This document shows, one piece after another, positions 42,975-53,458 of a DNA stretch of 64,000 nt. The notes below the pieces were generated by a model. It worked only from the letters and a program-made list of their open reading frames with translations, did no database searches and was not told the DNA's origin. Numbering within the stretch: the stretch's first letter is position 1; every line of letters begins with the position of its first letter. Source of the stretch: Botryosphaeria dothidea (lineage: Eukaryota > Ascomycota > Dothideomycetes > Botryosphaeriales > Botryosphaeriaceae). Where the stretch lies: positions 2,418,001 through 2,482,000 of the forward strand of contig WWBZ02000016.1 in the NCBI GenBank assembly GCA_011503125.2, read 5' to 3'. Made by a program: the position numbers and the translations under genes.

Positions 42975-45900
42975 TTAAAACCCGAACGGGTTGTCGGGAG
43001 CTAAAAACCACGTCAGTATCAATGCCATTCGTTTGAGAGAAAAAGTGAAAAGGAGTGAACTCACTAGCCTGGCTCAAATTGGCCCTCCGCCCGGTAGGCT
43101 GCGGCGCCAACTTCTTCGCTGCCGGGTTGACTCCGAACCTGACCGGCGGCGGCGGGCCCGTCTTCTGCGGCACCAGCGGCTGAGCAGTCTGCTGCTGGGG
43201 GATCGGAGGCACGGGCGGCACCTGGAAGCTGTTGTGGTTTCCGAACCCGTTGATGGCACCAGTCTGCTGCGGCTGCAGTGCGGGAGGGAGGAAAGCGTTG
43301 ATGCCCGTCTGTTGCGGCTGAAGGGGCTGAGGCTGGAAGCCCGTCTGCTGCGGCTGGAATCCAGTCGGCTGAGCCTGCATGGGCATGCCCGGCGCAAAAG
43401 ACGACGGACGACCTGGCGACGGATCCGCGAAGGGCGAGCCGAACTGGTTGCCCATCTGCGCACCCTGTCCGAATTGACCGGGGAAGCCCGTCTGCTGGGG
43501 TTGCATGAAACCGGTGGGTTGCGACATGAGCGGGCCTTGCTGGCCGAATTGACCAGGGAAACCAGTTTGCTGGGGCTGCATGAAACCAGTGGGCTGAGGC
43601 TGCATGGCCATCTGCTGTTGCTGGAACTGCTGCATCCGTTGCTGGTTTTGGAGATCTTGCAGGCTCTGACCAGGCGGCGCCGGCATACCCGTCATCTGCG
43701 GCTGTAGAGGTTGGGGAGGGCCGAACTGGTTGAAGTTCTGCGGCGCAGACGACGAACGTTGTGGTGGCGGGGCAATGAGCGAGCCGGCACCCGTTTGCTG
43801 GGGAACTTGCGGTCTGGCTCTCGGAGGCGCCTGCGGCAGGTTTGCAACTTGTTCGAAAAGCCCAGGAGTGGCACCTTGAGGACCGGTGGGCTGCGGTGCC
43901 TGTGCTGGCGCAGGTGCTGCCGCAGCGGCCGGGGCAGCAGCAGTAGAAGCAGGCGGCGGGGCGGGGGTGGGCTGTAATGCAGGGCTGAGCAGTGAGAGCT
44001 CAGCCATAGCACCCGTAGGAGGAGCGGGAGCGGGAGAGGTCGTAGCAGGCGCGGATGCGGTCGTGGCGGGTTCACTCGGGGCTGTGGTGGCGGGCTGTTC
44101 AGACTGCTTCGATGGCTTAACCTCCCATGCGTTGTCATCGAAACCACCTGCCGGCTTCTCTGACGCCGATCCGGCTCCAGCCGATGCGCCTGTAGCGTCT
44201 TTCTGCACACCGTCCGCCTTCACCTTGAGTGCCTCGGGGTCGATAACGTCGTTCGTCTGCACTGCCGGCGCCGGACGGCCCTTCCGGGTGTTGTTCTTGA
44301 GTGCTCCGCCTGGACCTGCAAAAAGACCGCCGTTGGCACCCTCTTCCTCTCCAGCAACGGAGGCGTCGCCGAAACTGACGCTCCGTTTTGAATTCTCACC
44401 TGTGCGGCCGTATTTGTTGTCCAAGTGCTTCATGACACGGAGAATGTCACCCTCCTTGAGACCAAGCGTTCTGAGAACCTTCTCCGAGATGTCTGGCAAA
44501 TTTTCTTCTCCCATCTGGTCCCTCGTGAATGACTGTGCATAACGCTCGCAAATCTGTGGGTTAACACCGCAATCAAGGAAGAACTGGAACCAATCGTAAG
44601 TTGGCTGAGGCTGGCCGATGGTGATGCCTGCACGCGGAGCTGAAGAAGAGCGGCCTTCTTTGGTCGTTCCTCTCCGCTTGATGTCCGACAGCGGCTTGTC
44701 CTCGTCCAATGACACGCCGGTGGCCCTCTCGACGTACTCGAGGTCTTCGACGGACATCTTGGGAACAGGCACCGCAATCTTGACACCGTTCAGCTTGTGA
44801 AGATGGATCTTGCCATCCTTCAAGCCAATAAACTCGGCCTCGACCTTGAACGACCCGGTGCGGTCGGTCCAAGTGCGAGTCTTTCCGGGATCGGGCTCTG
44901 CACGTTTATACCGTTGGTATCTGGCCTGTGAAAGAGACCGGTGGTGACTAGGGGTATACTCACTCGGTTTAGCCGATGAAGACTTCGAGGCCGAGCTATC
45001 GCGCTTGCTTCTCTGTGAAGAGCGTACTCCGTCATTATCTCCATGCAACAAACTGCTAGAACGTTGTGGCAAAGACAAGCCGGGGCCTACCTCTGCCGAA
45101 CGCATCTCACTCTCTCTCTTCTTCTTCATCATTGCTTCCTTCGCCATCCGCTCTTCATCCAAACGGTTCTGTTCCACGGTCGATCTGGCCTGGGCCAGTG
45201 CTGGATCTTCCCTGGACGCGAGGTAGCCGGTAATTTCGACGTAACTGGCCGGAACAACACCTTCCCTTCCGTTCTTGAGGCGTCGCACCATCCACCACTC
45301 CTCGCTCTTCCCGTCGTCAAGGACAATAACTTCATCGCCCTCGGCGACCGTTACCTCGTCGTCACCCTGAGCCATAAATTCGTAAAGGATCTTGCCCTTC
45401 TTCTGGCCACCACCACCGGAAGCCGCAGCAAGGACTTCACGCAGACCCTCGCCTCTCACTGCACCGGCCAATTCTCCCAGCATGGCAACGATCTCCTGAG
45501 CAGTGTCTTTCGCGCCCGCGTGGAAATCAACGCTCTTGCTAGGCCTGACGAGATCCATGAAAACGTGTTTTCCTTCGATAGAATAGTGCTGCATTTTATC
45601 AGCGGTCCATTCCCTCTGCGGGCCATCCCTTGACTTTTCCGGAGCTATCATAATCAGTCCCTTGGGAATGTTAATGCCAAGGGTCATTGGCATCTTCTTG
45701 CTCTTGCCCATGTGCGACACCATCTCATGGATATTATACAGGTGGTAGCCTTGCGGCACCTTTACATCCTTCTTGATCACATCATCGTCCCATTCGACAC
45801 GGTGGGAAGCTCGGTTATAGGGCGGCGAAGGCATGACACCGCCGGGCGATGCAGAACGGTTGGATAGTTCGCGGTTGAAAGTAGGGGTCGGGATGGGCGA

Positions 45901-46728
45901 GGGCTGCGAAGACACCTGGGAGATGGGTCTCTGGGGTAGTCTGGGAGCAGGAGGCTCCTCTTCAGACTCTTCGGGGGTGTATTGGGGCTGGCGCGGCGGC
46001 AGGCTAATGGCCGGGGGAGGGGAGACAACCGTGCGTTGAGGGGCGGAGGCCTGCGCTTGGCCGGTCTTTTGCTGAATGAGACCGGCGAGGGCGGCAGCTG
46101 GGCTCTCGGTGGGAGCAGCGGGCGATGGAGGAGTGGGCGCATCCTGTTCTTCCGGCTCAGGCTCGGGGATGCGAGGGCGGGCGGGAGTGGGCGGGGCGGC
46201 TTCTTCGGCTTGTTCGAGGGCCTCTGTGATCTCAATGTAATTAGAGGGGGCAAAGCCGAACTCGCCCTTCAGACCGACCAAGGTCCAGTCAGGATCGGAA
46301 GTGTCGTAGACTTCGAGGAGGGCATCTTCGGTAAAGGACATCTCCTCGTCGGTTTGGCGGGTGTAGTCATACAGAGCTTTTGCTCGCGCGGTGGGTTGGG
46401 CCTACGGAGCGGCTGTCATCAGCGGTGGATGGCACACAATGGCTGGCGGCGCGCAGCGGTGTCGCGACGGAGACAATTCGAGGCGTCGAGCAGCCCCTCG
46501 GAGGGCGTGCAGAGGACGTCGGGCACTCACCTCTTCCACGTAGTTGTTTGGTATTAAGCCCTCGGGCTCTTCCTCATCCTCGGAGGCGGCCTTCTTCTTG
46601 GCCTTCCACCAGTCGTCGTCGGAGTCCTTGTCGAGGACGAACAGCAGGTCGCCATCCTTGATGTCCAACTCGCCCTCGCCCTGCGGCGCGTAATCGTAGA
46701 TGGCGCGGTAGACGCCGATGAAGCCCAT
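42975..46728 (-). CDS. SLA1: SLA1-type endocytic actin-regulatory protein (3 exons)
   Basis: The exons in coding order are 46531-46728, 43065-46401 and 42975-43000, giving 1,186 residues. SH3-1 covers 1-66 (YRAIYDYAPQGEGELDI) and SH3-2 about 68-130 (AKALYDYTRQTDEEMSF). SH3-3 is about 400-458 (GKILYEFMAQGDDEVTV). SHD1 follows near 573-640 (RTWTDRTGSFKVEAEFIGL), the domain that binds NPFxD sorting signals. A SAM-like SHD2 is at about 666-735 (YDWFQFFLDCGVNPQIC). The C-terminal 290 residues are Gln/Pro-rich with about 13 LxxQxTG-type motifs (MQPQQTGF, LQPQQTGI, LVPQKTG, LAPQPTG), targets of Prk1/Ark1-type kinases in yeast. The last exon is only 26 nt and gives the end PDNPFGF. SLA1 couples clathrin cargo to Las17/Arp2/3 actin assembly at endocytic patches. 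Without the last junction the frame runs on to an unrelated tail. Confidence 0.95.
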
Positions 46729-48515
46729 GGCGGGAGGAAGCAGCCGGCTTCGAGGCGGGCGGACAGGAGAGATTGGCGGAGCGCGGGGAGGGCGTTCGTG
46801 GGCCGGCTGTCAGGGAATGCAGGTGTAGGGAGGCCGTGGACGAGCTTCGGGCGACGGCCGCGCGGTAGCCGGCTGAGCTGGGCGCGGGAGGCTTGGACGG
46901 CGCGGGGCCGGGGCTGGTGATGGGGGCGCTGGCGCGAGTGGAGGGCCAGGAGGCGGCAGGCAGACGGGCAGGCAGAGCAGCGGGCTCAGCAGCTTCTGCG
47001 GGTTGGCGCTTGTGGCATTTGGGGGAGTGGCAGTCGGAGGATGGGTTGCTGGAGATGATGTTGCACTTGGCAGGCAGCGTGTTGCCCAATCGCGGCCGCT
47101 GCCCGCGCTGCCCGACTCCCAGCGACCTTCGTCATCCGGCAGCATCTGAGAGAGCTCCACCAACCCAGCCCAGGATCCTGCTCCCCGCATTGCTTCATCT
47201 GCTGCCCCAGCCCGTGCATGCGTCACGCCCTGTTGGTTGGCCGTCAGCCTCGACCGCCGTGCTCAATCTCTGCTGGCTGCTGGTGCCCTTCGCCATTCTG
47301 CTCGTGCATCCAAATCTTCCGTCTGCGCGAGCCTGTGCGACACCGAGCACGCGCTGGGCTTTACCATTCAAGCTTAATTGACGTGCATCTGCCTCGGACG
47401 AAGCTTTGCAGCATCATCCTGACACTCCTCCCGCCGCCACGGCTCCAACTCTCGACCCAAATTTTTATGCCGCCTATCCCCGTCGCTCGTCCCGGCTACT
47501 GCTCGCTACCACTCTCTCTTTCTATTGCCAGCTGCTCCCCTTCCTTTAGCGCCATACGTGCCCTGGATCTTGGTCCCTCCTATTCCAGACTTTGGCTCTC
47601 CTGGCCAGCTGTCTGCATGTGCGACAAGGCAGACATCGAAACTGCTGCACTGCCACCAGACGGTCCGCCTGCACCCCTGACCCGGGGCGCCAGCGTAGAC
47701 ACGTCATGCAAGATGTGATCAGTGCCATTGGGGTCCGCAGATCGCGGAGTTGGCCCTGGATGGCTGAGCTCTTGACCTCTCGCATGCTTCTGAAGCGGAA
47801 AAGGCAAGTTTGCGCCTATGGTCTCTTGCAATACGCAAAACATTTGCCCGAATGGCAGTGCTCGCTTTGGTCTTGTTACTAGAGTACATTGGTCCTGACT
47901 TTTGTATCGCAACGCAATTCTTCCGCAGCGCAATCGTGGACGATGATACCTAAGACCTCTTCTCCAAGTGTTCATGCTTAACAGGTGAGTGGACAATCCT
48001 GCTCTCGCTTACGTGTACAGGTTTGCTCGCCTCAGCTCAGTGGCCATCATTGCCCCGTGCAAGAGCCTGGTTGGCAGCAGCAGCAACATCTTGTGTGGTG
48101 ATTGAATGTATCAAGCTGCCCCATGTGTGGTTCTAGTCCTTTCTTTGAACGTATCTTGGGGGATTCCATTTGCTGCCTAGCCATGATTGCGTAGGACACC
48201 GTTTGATGGGCCAATCATGTAAGCTGTGACTCTTAGAAGAAGCCGCTCAAGCACGGTTTTGCCAAACTCCAGGTATACACGTGACAGAAACCCCTCAGCC
48301 AGCATTATTCCACTTTGGCCTGCGAGATTTCACATTGGCCGGCACGATAATCATCAGCTGATGGGGCGGCCACATCCGCCAGCTCGCCTATATAAACCCC
48401 CCTTCCTCTTTATCATCGACCCACTTCCTCCTCAAGTTCCTCACTCGCTGACCAAGCACTTGGACCTTCGACTACCCACCAAACAAACCTTCATCACTCT
48501 CCTCTTGCCTTCACC
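46729..48515. other. Intergenic between divergent SLA1 and BYS1-like genes
   Basis: It is GC-rich next to SLA1 and AT-richer toward 48 kb. It holds both promoters, including a strong TATA box at the right end. No gene can be supported. Confidence 0.5.
48389..48396 (+). promoter_or_regulatory. TATA box of BYS1-like gene
   Basis: TATATAAA lies 120 bp before the start codon and is followed by a long CT-rich leader, typical of a strongly expressed fungal gene. Confidence 0.6.
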
Positions 48516-49263
48516 ATGAAGATCCTGGATTGTACTGTCCCTCAATTTCCGCTATACTACCACTGAGGTCATCTGTACTACTTATTTGCACCTCACCCCA
48601 GTCTTCCTCGTCTTCCTGCTCACCCTCGTGAGCTCTGCCTCGGCGACCTGGAAGGGCCAGGTTGTCAACAAGTGCAGCTTCCCCATCTGGGCCAAGACCA
48701 CCAAGCAGTTCGACAACAACCACGACGGCAAGCTCGACAGCCCCATGGTCAAGGTCAACGCCGACGGTGGCACCTACAACGCGGCTTACGACCCCGTCTA
48801 CGGCGACTCTGAAGCTGGCGAGGCCCACGGCGTTACCGCCAAGCTCGAGAAGGAGGCGGACGCTACCTTCACCACCGGTCACGTCTACCAGATCGAGTGG
48901 ACTCCCTACTGGTACCAGGACCCCAACCAGCCCGTCGTCTCTGCCGACATCTCCGTCGTCGACGGCAACCCGTTCACCTCCTCCCCCCGCAAGCTCGAGG
49001 TGCTCGGCACCGACGGCAAGCTGGTCAACATCGAGAAGTGCAGTCCGCGGACCCAGGGCGAGCCCAGGGCCAACAGCGTCTTCTGCGCGGCCAACGACAA
49101 AAGCTGCCTGTACGAATGGCAGAAGAATCACGCTCTCCAGGCATATCTCGATGGCATCAAGAGCCATGAGTGCCCGCCTATGAACTCCGACCCCAAGTGC
49201 TCGCACCCGATCGAGTGCAACGTTACCATGTCCGGCACCGTGCGCTTCACCCTCTGTGCATAA
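48516..49263 (+). CDS. Secreted BYS1/thaumatin-like protein (2 exons)
   Basis: Exon 1 is only 16 nt (48516-48531) and exon 2 is 48602-49263, with a 70-nt intron in phase 1. The product is 225 residues. Splicing creates the signal peptide MKILDFFLVFLLTLVSSASA. The mature protein starts TWKGQVVNKCSFPIWAKTT, the VxNxCxFPxW opening of BYS1/thaumatin-like fungal proteins. It continues with a Gly/Thr strand (VKVNADGGTYNAAY), YQIEWTPYWYQDP and DISVVDGNPF, and a Cys-rich end with about seven more Cys, finishing FTLCA. Family members include yeast-phase-specific and effector-like secreted proteins, but biochemical activity is generally unknown. Codon use is strongly biased to C-ending codons (AAC, TAC, GTC, ACC), and with the TATA box this suggests high expression. 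Confidence 0.82.
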
Positions 49264-50653
49264 GTGCCTGCTTGTGCATACCACTGATCACTCAACAACG
49301 CTTCACACACCAGCGGACCCGGTCTTTCCTCACTCGTGCTAAAGTTTTCTTCACTTCTTCCCAGCTTGATTTCCTTTCCTCATGGCAAAAAGCGATGGAG
49401 TTTCGGGGGGTTTCAAAAGGTCCAAAACGATATAGACAGGAAATGGTAGAAGAGATTTCGGGATAGGAAGAGGACCAATGCAATTATTTGCTTCATCACC
49501 TTTACTTTGCCAGTGCCATTACCCGTGATTCGCCAACTAATTGTCTTTTGCCATGACTTCCACGCCGCCGCCTCACTCTCTCGAACATGCTTCAACCTCC
49601 ACCCAAACCATCACTTCTCACAAACAGCGGCGTATGCCTCTCCCCCACTCCCCAAAGAGTACTAACGTACTAACCCGCCACACTCTCTTTTCCAAGACCG
49701 CCATCACTTTCACTACGTCATCGCTACTTGCGGGGTTTGGACCCTGAATCTTCGACAAGGTTCATCCATGAGACTTGTTACAGTGACCAACCTTCGATGA
49801 ACCTTTCCTACAGCCATGACCCGAGGGATACAAGCCTCTCACTCGACCGCTCACGCGCACACGGCCTAGAGAAGAAAAAAAGAAGTGGCTAGAGAGAAGA
49901 AGGGGGGGGGGAGGGGGGGGGGGGAACAGCACGCAATCACCAACCCGCATGCCGCAAAGAAGAGTTAGCCGCCAACGCCGCAACGAGTCCCACCCACCAC
50001 GACGCCCAGATCCCTTATATCCGACATTTCCCCATGACCCTTAGAAAGAAAGAGATACCACATACATCAACTGAAAACGATTTTACAATTTATAATTCAT
50101 GTTATTACAGTTCAACCGACGGAAGAAGAAAGCACTCTTTCGTTTCCCTTTGGTCCTGACGACCCCAGTGGGTAACCCAGCTGGTAAAAGGGAGAAAAAG
50201 ATTCTTTGAAAGGGACGAAAATGCACACACACGCCCCGCCCTCACCTCACACCTGCCCATGCACATCATCTTCTCTCCCTCTCCGTGCGTGCTTATGTTC
50301 CCTGAAAAGCTCCTCTCAACGCTGAACCCGCCCAAGCCATCCGTCTATAACCAAAACAACAGCCGTGAAATGCTCTCCCTCTCATCCAAGGGAAAAGAAA
50401 AAGAAAGGATCGTGAGCCGACGTCACATGAGTCGTCGTGAGGGGAAACTGACGATTCGATCCGCAAAAGAAGAAGAAAAGTTCTGGCCGAGGGGAATAAT
50501 CCAAAAGAGGAAAAGACAAAAAGGCCGTTTGCTTTCGGACGGTTAGGTTTGTCGTTTGTTTGTTTCTCGTCTTGAGCTCGTGAAAAGTTCGTGAGGAAAT
50601 TTGCAAGAGAAGGGGAAAAAACACCGAGGCGTGAGAGCATTCACTGTTTTCCT
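49264..50653. other. Convergent intergenic region with G-tract
   Basis: This is a tail-to-tail gap of 1.4 kb, purine/pyrimidine-biased, with A-rich, T-rich and G-rich runs. No gene can be supported; it probably holds two 3' untranslated regions. Confidence 0.5.
49901..49924 (+). repeat. G-tract interrupted by one A
   Basis: After GAAGAA come nine or ten G, one A and twelve G on the plus strand. It can form a G-quadruplex in principle and is prone to length errors in sequencing. Confidence 0.8.
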
Positions 50654-52429
50654 CTAAAAGTCCCAGAAGGAGCCTTTCTCGGAGTGCTGGTTGGGGTTCC
50701 TCATCGAAGTGACCTTCCTGCCGGTGATTGTCGTCGTCTCGGGCTCCTGCTCAACTTCGTCGTCTCCAAAGAGCCAGTCGCGCCTAGTGCCCTTCTTACC
50801 ACCCATACCGTCACCGCCGATGTTGATACCGCGCTGCTTGACAGGCGACGGCTCAGCCGTCTCCCAGTTGGAATAGTTGCCCTTCGCGACCTTGTTCTTA
50901 GCGGCACCGTTGGCGTTCTCGTCACCAGGCTTAGTAGCGTGAGGCGGGTTGGGGCTGTCATCGGTGATGTCGAATGAGCTGCCGAAGTGCTTGGAGCGCT
51001 TCTCGTTGTTGACATTCTTGCTGACATCGTTGAGCGGTCCGTTCTTCTCTTCTTCATCGAGAATGGGATCCTGGTAAAGACCGAGACCCTTGCTATGCTT
51101 AACGCCCTTGCTGTTGACATCCTTGGTCTTGTTTGCCTGGGGGGTGGCCTCGTCGTCGAAGTCAAAGTGAGTCCTCGCGTCCTTGCGGGGCTGATGGACT
51201 ACGGGGCGCTTGATTGGGGAAGCTTCGGCCTCCTATAGGACGCGCGCACATATCAGCGTTGCCCGGAAAGTCTAATTCGTTGCTCCATCACGTTTCGGCA
51301 GGGCGGCACAGCTGCGGGACAATACGTACCTCATCGTCACTCCAGCCGATTGACTTGGTATGCTGAGGCAGGATCTTGGTGCGGGTCTGCTCCGGCGTCG
51401 CGAAATCTTCGAAGCCCCACTGCGAAGTGTGTTTCTTCGACTTCGATGTCTGCTTCTGCTCGACATGAGGCGCATCCTCACCCTCACCGAAGTCAAAGTG
51501 CTGGTACTTCTTGGGATGGGGCTTCAATGAGCCGCGCTCCGGCTGTCCGTTTTCCTGGTTCTCGCCCGGTTCATCAAAGAGCCTGATCGGGTGGAAGTGC
51601 TTTGCGGCGCCAGCCTTTGCGGGCGAGGCGCTGCGCTCCGGAGCCTGGTGTTCAGGGGAGATGATCTCGTGCAGCTGTCTCGGCGCAGGCTTCGCCGACT
51701 TGACGCGCTCCACAGAGTATTCGCTAGGCGTCTGGGGACGGCTGTCCTCCTCCCTAGGCGCGAACAGGGACAAGCTCGCGTGAGGATCACCAGTTGCGCT
51801 AGCGTTGCTCCTGCTCGTCTGGGGCCTGCTTCCCTCCTCGCTATCACCTGCGGATGTATTGCGGCGCGAAGAGGCGCCGGATGCGGCGGGGGTACCGGCG
51901 GCACAGGCTTTGATGAGGCGGATTTGGTCGCTGCTGTCGCGGATGGGCCAGTTGCGCGCGCGGGAGCCGATGACCTCGACCTGCCTCAAAAGAGAGGCCT
52001 GGTCCCAGTGCAGACGGATGGAGGCAATCTTGTGCTGGCCGTCGAATTGGACAATGTGGATCTACACGCAAAGATCTATCAGCGGTTTGCCGAGAAGAGC
52101 CGGTGAGCTTCTGTTCCTACCACAGGGAAAGTCACGGTGCGGTCCGCGACAAAATTGTCGTCCAAGCCCGGGAGGTAGGCGCCACCGCCGTTAACGAACT
52201 CTAGGGTGGTCTCGACGTCGAGGCACAGGCCATTGCTGCTCTCAATGATGCTAAGAACCTTCTCTCCCTTCTTCTTCAGGAGCTTTCCCTGAGCCGCGAT
52301 GTGCTTGAGAATTGCGTTCGGCTCGGTGATGGTGGTAGTCGTGGGGACATAGTTGATGGAGGCGCCCGGCGCAAGCGCAGAGGTCGCGGGAGCAGCGAGA
52401 AAGGACTGGTATGCTCGGCTGAGAGCCAT
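50654..52429 (-). CDS. Conserved fungal protein with NTF2-like N-terminal domain (3 exons)
   Basis: The exons in coding order are 52121-52429, 51330-52061 and 50654-51232, all in phase 0, giving 539 residues. The first 150 residues read as one compact alpha-beta domain: MALSRAYQSFLAA, INYVPTTTTI, a helix with AILKHI, LSIIESSNGLCLDVETTLEFV, VADRTVTFPV, and across the junction IHIVQFDGQHKIASIRLHWDQA. The helix-then-curved-sheet order and the last strands ending RLHWDQ resemble the NTF2/SnoaL-like fold. The rest is disordered and charged, with recurrent short motifs of the form H-F-D-F (YQHFDFGEGED, THFDFDDEATP, KHFGSSFDITDD, GFEDFATP) and the terminal SFWDF. Repeated FDF/FEDF motifs suggest a scaffold or adaptor. 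No established function is known to me; fold assignment is tentative. Confidence 0.75.
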
Positions 52430-53458
52430 GATGCTGCGCGGGGAGTGCGGAGCAGGCGTCGGACCGAGAGCTTGGTGCGGTGAGCTTTGGTGTTGGCGAT
52501 CGATGCGTAGTGCTGATCGGTGCAGAGGCGAAGTGGGGACTGGGGAGGCGATTGGCGCGCGTGGCTGAGAGGTGGTTGCGAGGGAGCGTGGTGGGCCAAA
52601 AAGTAAACAGAGGGGAGGCGACTGGAAAGAGCCCTGGCAGGGCAGACCGCGGTCAAGATATTGGGCTGAGTGCCTGAGTCAGCGCGCCGCGGCAGGGACA
52701 CCACAGGCCGTGCGCTGAAACACAGGATAGCCCTGCAATTGCTGTTCAGAGCAGTGCCACTGGCTCTGCTGCTCTGTTTTGGCCTGCTGTTTTGAGCGCA
52801 CTTCTCCGCTCTGGCCTAGCGCGCCCCCCGCTGCCGCGCCAGCGCAAGGGGAACACGGCCACCTGCAGCTTCGTGCGCCGCCCTGCCTACACCATTTATC
52901 CATCCTCCTTCCGCCTGCTCGCGAGAGAGATTCTGCGCGCTCACGCGTCCGTAACGCACCCGCGCCGCACATGATGCGCGTCGCGGAAGGCTCCAGCTCG
53001 CGCCCACGCTCTGCACGGTTCGTCTTCGCGGACGTGGTGTAAGGTCCCACTCGCTCATCAAACACGCCTGGGGCGACCATCGCCGCATCCGGCACCATCT
53101 GCGAACGACCTGCGCATTCATTTGTGGACATTGGCATTGTAATAGCAGTCCACGTGTGTGAAACTTCTCACGGCACGTCAAAGGGATCTGGAATGGCTTG
53201 GTAGAAGGAATGGCAGCTCTAAATTCACGCAGCATTAAGGAGAGTGTATGTATAAACAAAAGAGCAAACGGAAAACCAACGCCAGTGAACACCAATGCAA
53301 GAGAATGACTAGAAAGCAATGGAAAGCTCCCCATCGTCGAGCGTCGTAGCCAAATGGCACAAATGCCTCGCTGAAGAATGCATGCTTCTGTAGGGGGAAC
53401 CGCAGGAATGCCTCCATCTCACCAACCAAACACACATGTATGGTGCTTTTTAATAATT
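52430..53458. other. Intergenic, no gene recognised
   Basis: This is the promoter of the NTF2-like gene and the 3' flank of the MFS gene. GC-rich chance frames only. Confidence 0.5.

Noticed and set aside
48511..49284. Minus-strand frame of 257 codons
   Set aside because: It is antisense to the BYS1-like gene, whose third-position C bias keeps the opposite strand open.
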